A stretch of 64,000 nucleotides of DNA from an uncultured Sunxiuqinia sp. (lineage in GTDB: Bacteria; Bacteroidota; Bacteroidia; Bacteroidales; Prolixibacteraceae): contig NZ_OY782770.1 in assembly GCF_963678245.1 (NCBI RefSeq), positions 992,001 to 1,056,000 on the forward strand, given 5' to 3'. A program made the translations under genes and the position numbers. The notes beneath the pieces are model-generated. The model ran no database searches, was not told the origin of the DNA, and worked only from the letters and a program-made list of their open reading frames with translations. Every line of letters starts with the position of its first letter. The stretch's first letter is position 1. Of this stretch, positions 42,949 to 50,037 are shown in pieces.

Positions 42949-43479
42949 ATGCGAAAACTTAGAACAAACGAACTTGCCCGGATTAGTACCGAGGAATACA
43001 AACAAACCAAGAAAACTCCAATTGTTGTTGTGCTCGACAATATTCGCAGCTGCAACAACATCGGATCAGTTTTTCGAACCTCCGATGCCTTACTAATTGA
43101 AGGGATTCATTTATGTGGCATAACGGCAACTCCTCCGAATAAAGAAATTCATAAAACTGCGCTGGATGCCGAGAAGTCGGTTCCATGGACTTACTTTGAA
43201 CGAACAGAAGATTCGGTACAAAAGTTAAAAGCTGAAGAATACAACGTTTTTGCCATTGAGCAAGTTGATAAGAGTATCATGCTTCCTGATTTTGAAGTGG
43301 AAGAAATAGGTAGACTGGCGTTGGTATTTGGCAATGAGGTAAAAGGAGTTCAACAACAAGTAGTTAATCTGTGCGACGGAGCTATTGAAATTCCGCAATT
43401 CGGTATCAAGCATTCATTTAACATATCGGTGAGTGCCGGCATTGTTTTATGGGACTTATTTAAAAAATTCCGTTATTAA
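42949..43479 (+). CDS. TrmH/SpoU-family RNA 2'-O-methyltransferase
   Basis: A 176-residue SPOUT methyltransferase. The alpha/beta knot motifs are visible: IVVVLDNIRSCNNIGSVFRTSDAL (motif 1), RLALVFGNEVKGVQQQVVNLCD (motif 2) and IEIPQFGIKHSFNISVSAGIVLWDLFK (motif 3). The family methylates a ribose 2'-OH in tRNA or rRNA using SAM; which RNA cannot be read. It lacks an N-terminal substrate-binding extension. It starts 6 bp after arginine deiminase and ends in a bidirectional terminator at 43508. Confidence 0.9.
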   Translation: MRKLRTNELARISTEEYKQTKKTPIVVVLDNIRSCNNIGSVFRTSDALLIEGIHLCGITATPPNKEIHKTALDAEKSVPWTYFERTEDSVQKLKAEEYNVFAIEQVDKSIMLPDFEVEEIGRLALVFGNEVKGVQQQVVNLCDGAIEIPQFGIKHSFNISVSAGIVLWDLFKKFRY

Positions 43480-43507
43480 CAACTAATCAAGATTAAAAAG
43501 AAGATAT

Positions 43508-43545
43508 AAAAAAAGCGGCCTCATGTGAAGCCGCTTTTCTTTTTT
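43508..43545. terminator. Bidirectional terminator
   Basis: AAAAGCGGC and GCCGCTTTT form a 9-bp stem around CTCATGTGAA, with A and T runs on both sides. It serves the methylase gene and the convergent small-protein gene. Confidence 0.88.
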
Positions 43546-43555
43546 AAGTAGGGCG

Positions 43556-43810
43556 TTATTTCTTTTTCTTCTTTGAAACAAAATAAATACCGGCACCAAC
43601 AATCACAACTGCAGCTATAACTATAATTGTCACTGTCTGGCTATCTTCGGCTTCCTCATTTGCCTCGTAAAAAACCGGATCCATATCGTCAATCGATAAG
43701 GTATCTGCCATTTCAAATAAATCATCTTCTTGCTCCTGAGCAAGTGCCGGACTCATTCCTCCCACTGCCAACATAACAAAAAGCGTCAAAATCATGAATA
43801 ATTTTTTCAT
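43556..43810 (-). CDS. Small exported single-pass membrane protein
   Basis: An 84-residue protein. A cleavable signal peptide (MKKLFMILTLFVMLAVGG up to ALA) is followed by a short acidic segment (QEQEDDLFEMADTLSIDDMD), then a C-terminal membrane helix (TVTIIVIAAVVIVGAGIYFV) ending in SKKKKK. This is a type I topology with an external 35-residue acidic loop and a lysine-rich cytoplasmic tail, similar in outline to tail-anchored sorting signals, but no sorting motif is visible. It lies just behind the GT-C gene and shares its strand. Function unknown. Confidence 0.65.
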   Translation of the reverse strand: MKKLFMILTLFVMLAVGGMSPALAQEQEDDLFEMADTLSIDDMDPVFYEANEEAEDSQTVTIIVIAAVVIVGAGIYFVSKKKKK

Positions 43811-43828
43811 CGTATTGTATTTTAGTTA

Positions 43829-45898
43829 TCAATTAAATGTATTCAAATATTCCTTGTATTTATCCACAATCTCAGGATGTGTTTCCTGATAGGTATCAGC
43901 CAAAGCCCGAATAGCAGGTTTATATTGCGGATAAATCTGTAAACAACGCTTCAATACTTCCCGAGCTTTTTCAGGTTGGGTTGTTTCATAAATTTCTGCC
44001 AAATTAACATAGGCACTGAAATACTTTGGATTAACATCCAACAAATGCTCAAGATAATATTTTGCTTCCACAAAATTTGACTCCTTCTCCTTCAGTCGTC
44101 CCATCAAACTTAACGTAGGCTCATAATTTGGATTTACCTTCAAAGAACCTTCAAGGGCTAGAATTGCCTGATCATTCTTGTTTTGCAAACTTAAGATTTT
44201 TCCCAAACGATAGTAAATATGTTCATCTTTTTTATAAAATTCCAACGCCTTCCAAAAATAATCTTCAGCTAGCTCATAATTCTTGTTTTTAATCGCCTTT
44301 ACTCCATAGTAAGAAGCTTCTGACTTCCGTTTTACAACAGCGCAAACCGGCACCTCATCAACCTCAACCACATGAATTGTTCCTTCGGGTGGAAAGTTTT
44401 CATTTGCCAATTGATCAGGAGAAATATAGCTGTTACCGATAATCGCATAATCCCAATACTTATCACTCCGGAGTCGGTATTGAAAATACGTGAATTTCAA
44501 ATTAGATTGATCGCGAAAATACCAATCCACAGGAAAATTACTGCCCACAACTACCTGCCCATTCACGTTATTTTCCTCCATATAATCGTTCAACCATTCG
44601 GCTCCACTTCGCATGGTATGGTAATAATAATCTGTCTCATAATTTCCATAGGCGCCTTTTAATCCGCCAACAATTTGATTGTAGTACAAGTAGTAACATG
44701 GATGAGCTTTTACCATAAACCTCAACGGATGAATTAACAAGAATAACAAAATGACGATTGATGTGATTTTTACCGACTTCAATTTAATGCGGCTATAAAA
44801 TTCGTGGATTCCAACGGCAGCTAAAATTACGATACCGGGATAAATAAACAGAAAATGCCGCCAGGCCCCGTACAAATTAGCTTTCAATAAAATTACAAAA
44901 ACCAGTGGAAAGACAGTGGTCAGGATCAGAAAAAAATAGGTGAAGCGATGCCTATTACCAGACACCGTTTTCCAATGATAAAAAAACATTACCACTCCAA
45001 CAAAAACAATTATTGGAATGGTAATTAACATGTATTTGGGAAGATAATACCATGGCCGAAAGTCTGACCAAATAAATTTCCCCTCGAAAATCTGCCGAAC
45101 TGTAGTCGGGAAATCTGTCATTACCTGGTATGATTTCCAGGGGTTGACAATTGGATTTTGAAGGGCGTACGGCCAAAACAAAAGACCGAGCAAATAGCCT
45201 GCAATTGAAAATACAACTAACTTGACAACTGTTCGTTGCACCTGAGTCCAATTTATCTGCCCTCTGTCGAAGTACTCAACCAAATAGAAGAGCACTCCGG
45301 CCAGGAGCAAATAAAAAGCTAATAAGATTCCTCCTGCCCTGATACTGACGGAAAAAGCAATACTCGCAATTAAAAGTGAAATCGAATGCGACGAGCTTGT
45401 TTTAAATCTGGCATAGGTTAATTTCAGTGTGTAAAACACACCGGCAATATAAGCCAGGGCAAAAGGAATATCTTTTAAATTATTTTGTAAATGTCCGACA
45501 AAACGAGGAGAAACAGCAAAAAGAATAAGCGTAATAATACCGACGCGATACCCTTTTAGCCAGGTCGCAAACAAGGCTGTAACAAAAATACACAGCCAGC
45601 CAATAAAGCTGCTAACCAGATGACGAAAACCATAAACATCTTCAATATTGAACCAGTGAACTAAAAAGGTTGCTACATTGTCGGGGAACTGTCCATAATA
45701 TTGCAGATGGGTTTTAGGGGTTTTCAAAGCGTCACGATCCTTACCCATTGAAGCAAAATAGTCGTACACTTTTTCTGAATGCTGATAATGTACCTGTTCA
45801 TCACCTGAGATACCTGCATCGAGGCTAATAAACAGCAAGCTCAAAAGCAGTGCTATTGCCGATGCATAAAATATGATCTTCAGGTGACGTTGTTGCAT
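43829..45898 (-). CDS. GT-C-type glycosyltransferase with C-terminal TPR repeats
   Basis: A 689-residue polytopic protein. The N-terminal half has about 10 membrane helices; the first loop reads SGDEQVHYQHSEKVYDYF, the acidic DE pair that forms the catalytic and metal site in GT-C transferases using polyprenyl-phosphate sugars. The C-terminal 150 residues are soluble TPR-like repeats (YYGVKAIKNKNYELAEDYFWKAL, then YYRLGKILSLQNKNDQAILALEGSL, LMGRLKEKESNFVEAKYYLEHL). It probably transfers a lipid-linked sugar to an exported acceptor. Its start overlaps the stop of the upstream GT2 gene by one base, so both are translationally coupled and likely act in sequence. Confidence 0.85.
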   Translation of the reverse strand: MQQRHLKIIFYASAIALLLSLLFISLDAGISGDEQVHYQHSEKVYDYFASMGKDRDALKTPKTHLQYYGQFPDNVATFLVHWFNIEDVYGFRHLVSSFIGWLCIFVTALFATWLKGYRVGIITLILFAVSPRFVGHLQNNLKDIPFALAYIAGVFYTLKLTYARFKTSSSHSISLLIASIAFSVSIRAGGILLAFYLLLAGVLFYLVEYFDRGQINWTQVQRTVVKLVVFSIAGYLLGLLFWPYALQNPIVNPWKSYQVMTDFPTTVRQIFEGKFIWSDFRPWYYLPKYMLITIPIIVFVGVVMFFYHWKTVSGNRHRFTYFFLILTTVFPLVFVILLKANLYGAWRHFLFIYPGIVILAAVGIHEFYSRIKLKSVKITSIVILLFLLIHPLRFMVKAHPCYYLYYNQIVGGLKGAYGNYETDYYYHTMRSGAEWLNDYMEENNVNGQVVVGSNFPVDWYFRDQSNLKFTYFQYRLRSDKYWDYAIIGNSYISPDQLANENFPPEGTIHVVEVDEVPVCAVVKRKSEASYYGVKAIKNKNYELAEDYFWKALEFYKKDEHIYYRLGKILSLQNKNDQAILALEGSLKVNPNYEPTLSLMGRLKEKESNFVEAKYYLEHLLDVNPKYFSAYVNLAEIYETTQPEKAREVLKRCLQIYPQYKPAIRALADTYQETHPEIVDKYKEYLNTFN

Positions 45899-46827
45899 TA
45901 TTTTTTTTCTTCGTTCTGATATATTTTCCTGATAAAATAAAGTGGTCGCTTTTGCGATTCTTTATAAATACGATAAACGTACTCCCCAATAATTCCTAAA
46001 AAAATCAGTTGTATTGAGCCTAAGAAATAGATGCTCAAAACTGTTGATGGCCATCCAGTAATGGCAAATCCCAATATTTTAGCGCTCAACACATAAATAC
46101 CTGCAAACATGAAAATAATGGTTCCCACGAAGCCTAATATGAGACATAAGCGAATTGGAAATTTTGAAAAGGAAAAGATGGCATCAGCTGCTAAAAGCGA
46201 TAACTTTCCAAAGGTCATTTTAGCCTGTCCTTGCAATCGTTCGTCCCGCACATAATCTACAAATCCCTGTTTATATCCCACGAAACTTCGTAGGCCGGGA
46301 AGATAGCGAACCCGTTCTTTCATCGACAAAAGTGCCATTAACGCCTGTCGGTTCATCATGGAAAAATTTCCGGCATTTTCAAGATCTTCCAGATTGGCTA
46401 CTGATTTAAAAACCTGATGAAACAGGCGTGTCATACCGTTTTTGGCTTGGTTCCCTTTCCGGTCAGACCTTCTCCCACTTACAATATCGTAATCCTCATT
46501 AACGATTTTCTGATACATCGCCTCAAGCACCTCTGGGGGATCCTGCAAATCTCCATCCATCATGGCCACATAAATACCCGAAGCATTTTCCAAGCCCGCT
46601 GTAAAAGCCGCTTGATGTCCAAAATTCTTGGATAGAGAAATTACTTTAATTCTGGAGTCATGCTCCTGATGACGAATTAATTTGTGTAAGCTCGTGTCGG
46701 TACTTCCATCATCTACAAAGATCAACTCAAATTCCTCAGAAATCTTTTCGAGCACTCTGACAGATCTTGACACTAATTCGTCAATCAATTCTTCTTCGTT
46801 TAATATTGGAACTACCAGAGATATCAT
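45898..46827 (-). CDS. GtrB/DPM1-like polyprenyl-phosphate glycosyltransferase
   Basis: A 309-residue GT2 enzyme. The catalytic domain opens ISLVVPILNEEELIDELV, with FELIFVDDGSTDTS, VISLSKNFGHQAAFTAGLE and MMDGDLQDPPEVL (DxD metal motif). The C-terminus has two membrane helices (LCLILGFVGTIIFMFAGIYVL, VLSIYFLGSIQLIFLGIIGEYVYRIY). This is the GtrB pattern: charging undecaprenyl phosphate with a single sugar at the inner membrane. The neighbouring GT-C gene (1-bp overlap) would use that lipid-linked sugar at the periplasmic side. Confidence 0.92.
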   Translation of the reverse strand: MISLVVPILNEEELIDELVSRSVRVLEKISEEFELIFVDDGSTDTSLHKLIRHQEHDSRIKVISLSKNFGHQAAFTAGLENASGIYVAMMDGDLQDPPEVLEAMYQKIVNEDYDIVSGRRSDRKGNQAKNGMTRLFHQVFKSVANLEDLENAGNFSMMNRQALMALLSMKERVRYLPGLRSFVGYKQGFVDYVRDERLQGQAKMTFGKLSLLAADAIFSFSKFPIRLCLILGFVGTIIFMFAGIYVLSAKILGFAITGWPSTVLSIYFLGSIQLIFLGIIGEYVYRIYKESQKRPLYFIRKIYQNEEKK

Positions 46828-46929
46828 TTACTTCTTTTTTAGTTCGTGCTTCTGCTCGTCTTCGAAATTGGGAAGCCAAATGGCTCCCCAATTCAAGTTA
46901 ATCGTGGTTTAGTTGGCTTGCCGTTATAC

Positions 46930-48279
46930 TCAAGCTTTGTGTGCTGTTCCTGGCACAGGAACAGGAAATTCCAAATCGACAGGCCCAAACTTGATTTCTT
47001 TTGGCCCCAGATCCATATCTGATTTAAAAATTTCGTCGTAACTAACTTTCTGCCCGGTGTAAGCGGCTGTTCGTCCCATAATCGCGGTCAGGGTTGAAAT
47101 TGCCGTTTGTTCTGCTTCATTAACGTACTCTCCCGTTCGGATTGCATGAACCAAGTGCATGTGTTCCTGCACATACGGTGGAATTTTCACCTTACTCATG
47201 GGTTCACCATCTTCTCCCAGCGGGTATTCAAACTTCCACTTTACCGAACCATCCAGATTCCAGATTGTGTTCCGGCAATTCGTATAACCTTCAGTTCCAA
47301 CAACCATTTCGCCGGTTCCATTAGCACAGTTGTCAATCTGGCGGCTCATGCTATGGGAGCTCACACCGTTTCCAAAGTCAAAATCAACACTAAAAAAGTC
47401 GTATTGATCGCCTGTAATTCGACGCGCTCTTCCACCATAGCCAATCGCACTTTCGGGATGCTTGCCGATAAACCAATTCACCACATCGATGTTGTGCACG
47501 TGCGTATCCAAAAAATGGTCGCCACACAACCAGCAGAAATTATTCCAGTTGCGGATCATGTAAGTCATATCATCCCAATCGTCTTCCCGTGTGCGAAACC
47601 AAACATGATTCTGATTCCAGAAAGCTTTTGCTGAAGTGATTTGCCCAATGGCTCCATTGGCAACCTGCTTATAGGTTTCAATATAATCTTCCTGATGACG
47701 ACGTTGCGTTCCGGTAACCACGTTCAAGCCAATAGCTTTCGCTTTTTTAGCCGTTGCAATTATTGAACGAATTCCCACCGGGTCAACGGCCATGGGTTTC
47801 TCTAAAAAAGCATGCTTTGTTTGTTTAACGGCTTCCTTAAAATGCTCCGGTCTGAATTGCGGTGGTGTTGCTAAAATAACGACATCTACTTCTTCCAAAG
47901 CCATTAACTTCTTGTAGGCGTCAAATCCTACAAAGCAATTCTCTTCCGGGATTGGTCGCTTGTAACTCGCAAATCGTTTCCGACAAGCATCAATTTTATC
48001 CTGAAAAACATCAGCCAAAGCAACAATTTCCAAGTCGGGTCCGGCACTGATAAAGTTTATCGCAGCCCCCGTTCCACGATTACCAACACCAACCAATCCT
48101 GCTCGTAGCTTTCTACCACCTGGCGCTGCTCTTAGTATTGGCGGTAATCCAAGTTCACTTACATCTTTCGTTGATTTGCACGACGACAAAACTGCACCTG
48201 CTCCCATTGCTCCAATTCCTGCCAAAGCTGTTGCTTCGAGAAACCGACGACGATTAATATTTCTTGATTTATTTGTCAT
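46930..48279 (-). CDS. Tat-lipoprotein Gfo/Idh/MocA-family oxidoreductase
   Basis: A 449-residue oxidoreductase. NINRRRFLEATALAGIGAMG is a twin-arginine signal followed by LSSC (Cys34), so a Tat-exported lipoprotein is expected. The NAD-binding half has KLRAGLVGVGNRGTGAAINF and VVILATPPQFRPEHFKEA, then HAFLEKPMAV with the EKP lysine. The C-terminal domain begins after GQITSAKAFWNQNHVWF and contains DHFLDTHVHNIDVVNWF. Such secreted members often act on sugars, either redox-neutrally with tightly bound NAD or as glycosidase-like enzymes. The gene follows the heme cytochrome-FGE fusion gene by 13 bp, so the two are co-expressed. Substrate unknown. Confidence 0.93.
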   Translation of the reverse strand: MTNKSRNINRRRFLEATALAGIGAMGAGAVLSSCKSTKDVSELGLPPILRAAPGGRKLRAGLVGVGNRGTGAAINFISAGPDLEIVALADVFQDKIDACRKRFASYKRPIPEENCFVGFDAYKKLMALEEVDVVILATPPQFRPEHFKEAVKQTKHAFLEKPMAVDPVGIRSIIATAKKAKAIGLNVVTGTQRRHQEDYIETYKQVANGAIGQITSAKAFWNQNHVWFRTREDDWDDMTYMIRNWNNFCWLCGDHFLDTHVHNIDVVNWFIGKHPESAIGYGGRARRITGDQYDFFSVDFDFGNGVSSHSMSRQIDNCANGTGEMVVGTEGYTNCRNTIWNLDGSVKWKFEYPLGEDGEPMSKVKIPPYVQEHMHLVHAIRTGEYVNEAEQTAISTLTAIMGRTAAYTGQKVSYDEIFKSDMDLGPKEIKFGPVDLEFPVPVPGTAHKA

Positions 48280-48292
48280 TTTTCACTGAGTT

Positions 48293-49819
48293 TTATTGCT
48301 CTATTGCTTCATCTACTTCACATACAACGCGGAAACCAACTTCCACGACATCAGAATACCACCAAATTGATTTAGGCATCTGCGGATCAGTCATTAACCA
48401 GGCTTTTGTTTTTGTATAATCCCGGGCAGCACAGCGCACATCTTTAGCATCGCTTTTAAACGATCCGCCACGAATAACATGCTCTCGTCCTTTTTTCGGT
48501 CCTGTTGGATTTATCACTAAACCTTGCTCGCTGTACTTTTGGTAGATATCAGGATCATAATAATCCAAACAGAATTCAGCAACGTTTCCTGGTAGGTTTT
48601 TCAACCCAAAAGCATTGGCTTTCACTTCAGCTGGATCTACTGTCATTCCCTCGCTGTTAATCTCATAGGCAACAAACGAATTGATAACTGTAGTATCTGG
48701 CGAAAATATCTTTCTCAATAGTCCTTTGGACGAATAGTCCTTTGGATCACCTTTAAACGGGTATGGGGTTGACTGACCGGCACGGCATGCATATTCCCAT
48801 TCCGCCTCGGTTGGTAGCCGATACTTCTTGCCCGTCACCTGGCTTAACCACCTGCAATAAGTATTGGCGGCATGCCAGCTCATGGTAATAGCTGGTTTCG
48901 CTCCTTTTCCCCATCCTTGGTCAGGTGCTCCCCAAGGCGGTGTTGGTCCCGTAATTCCATCAACCTCTTCATCAATATTCATTGTTTCTTTTCTTCCTTG
49001 CGAAGAAGTTGCTTTAAAAAACGCCAGATATTCATCCCAGCTAACCTCAACTCTTGCCATCCAGAAGTCAGAAACTTTTGCCTGGAAAACGGGTCCTTCA
49101 TCTTCATCACGCAGAGGTTCATTTTTAGGACTTCCCATTTCAAACGCCGCCCCGGGAACTGCAACCATTTCGAAGGAAACACTTGTGCCTGGAATTTTCT
49201 CGGTAAAATCGTTAAATGAAGTTACTTCAGTTGGATTTTCGTATACTTCAACATTTGCTGCTTCTACTTTGCCAAAAGCTAAATTGTGTTCATGTTTCGC
49301 ATTCGGGTCATAATGGCCAACATGCAAATGACAATTGATGCATCGCAGCTCCTCTTTGCTTGTTAGGTAATACAAATGAGCATCATCTCCTTCGGTGGAG
49401 AGTGTCGTTGGAAATAAGTTTTGATGACACTTTAAGCACGCATCTTTGTAAACAAAGTGTTTGGCATTTTCAAGCTTTCGCTTATCCTCCCAGTTATAGT
49501 CTGCACTATCCTTAAACAACATGCCATAAACATCATTAAAGCCATGTTTTGCTTTGGCCGCAAGATGGCCGTGTCCTTTCGGTGGCAAATGGCACTCAAC
49601 GCAATGCACAATTACACCTGCGCTGTTGTTGTAATGAGTTGAAAGTTTCCAACTTTGTTCAGCATGTGGATGAACGTGGCACGACATGCAATAGTCATCC
49701 GTAGAAGTATATTCAATTGCTTGATTACTTAATTGAAGAATAACGACACATGCAACAACTCCGATCAATACAAGACCCAAATAAATTCGCTTACCTCCCA
49801 AAATGCATTTCCGTTTCAT
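48293..49819 (-). CDS. Tetraheme NapC/NirT-type cytochrome fused to an FGE/sulfatase-modifying-like domain
   Basis: A 508-residue two-part protein. Residues 12-30 form a membrane anchor. Four CxxCH heme sites follow: CMSCH (44-48), CVECH (73-77), CLKCH (128-132) and CINCH (160-164), the NapC/NirT/NrfH pattern for quinol-linked electron transfer in the periplasm. From about 212 the protein switches to an FGE-like fold: VSFEMVAVPGAAFEMGSP, DFWMARVEVSWDEYLAFF, YRLPTEAEWEYACRAG, NAFGLKNLPGNVAEFCLDYY and HVIRGGSFKSDAKDVRCAARDY. This links quinol oxidation to an FGE-type domain on one chain. It heads an operon with the Gfo/Idh gene. FGE catalytic cysteine geometry is not confirmed, so enzymatic function of that half is open. 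The start at ATG 49819 gives the full signal/anchor. Confidence 0.92.
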   Translation of the reverse strand: MKRKCILGGKRIYLGLVLIGVVACVVILQLSNQAIEYTSTDDYCMSCHVHPHAEQSWKLSTHYNNSAGVIVHCVECHLPPKGHGHLAAKAKHGFNDVYGMLFKDSADYNWEDKRKLENAKHFVYKDACLKCHQNLFPTTLSTEGDDAHLYYLTSKEELRCINCHLHVGHYDPNAKHEHNLAFGKVEAANVEVYENPTEVTSFNDFTEKIPGTSVSFEMVAVPGAAFEMGSPKNEPLRDEDEGPVFQAKVSDFWMARVEVSWDEYLAFFKATSSQGRKETMNIDEEVDGITGPTPPWGAPDQGWGKGAKPAITMSWHAANTYCRWLSQVTGKKYRLPTEAEWEYACRAGQSTPYPFKGDPKDYSSKGLLRKIFSPDTTVINSFVAYEINSEGMTVDPAEVKANAFGLKNLPGNVAEFCLDYYDPDIYQKYSEQGLVINPTGPKKGREHVIRGGSFKSDAKDVRCAARDYTKTKAWLMTDPQMPKSIWWYSDVVEVGFRVVCEVDEAIEQ

Positions 49820-49863
49820 TAAATTTCTAAATATTTACAATGTGCTGGTACATTAACACGGAA

Positions 49864-49871
49864 CGAATCTA
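49864..49871 (-). promoter_or_regulatory. Possible -7 box of the cytochrome-FGE operon
   Basis: Minus-strand TAGATTCG matches TAnnTTTG with one mismatch, about 45 bp before the ATG. The -33 position falls inside the phased repeats, which would suit an activator. Confidence 0.35.
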
Positions 49872-49882
49872 GCATGCATCAG

Positions 49883-49952
49883 TTACTCAAACCTTAACGA
49901 CAGCTTAAACGAGGGTTACTTCCGGGTTATAAAATGGGTTAATATCATGTTA
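49883..49952. promoter_or_regulatory. Seven TTA/TAA repeats in 11-bp phase: candidate operator array
   Basis: TTA begins at 49883, 49894, 49905, 49916, 49927, 49939 and 49950, steps of 11, 11, 11, 11, 12 and 11. Three are extended to GGGTTA (49913, 49924, 49936). Read on the operon strand the repeats are TAAC or TAAG followed by a variable part. The array lies 64-133 bp upstream of the cytochrome-FGE start and directly behind the gene of a BTAD-type regulator. SARP-type regulators bind direct repeats with this period, so this is the likely target (inference). Confidence 0.6.
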
Positions 49953-50037
49953 TACAGCACCATTTATAAACTATAAGAAAGTCAAAAACAAATAGATATA
50001 AGATTAATAAAATAAATTAACCCTGATGAATACTTGG

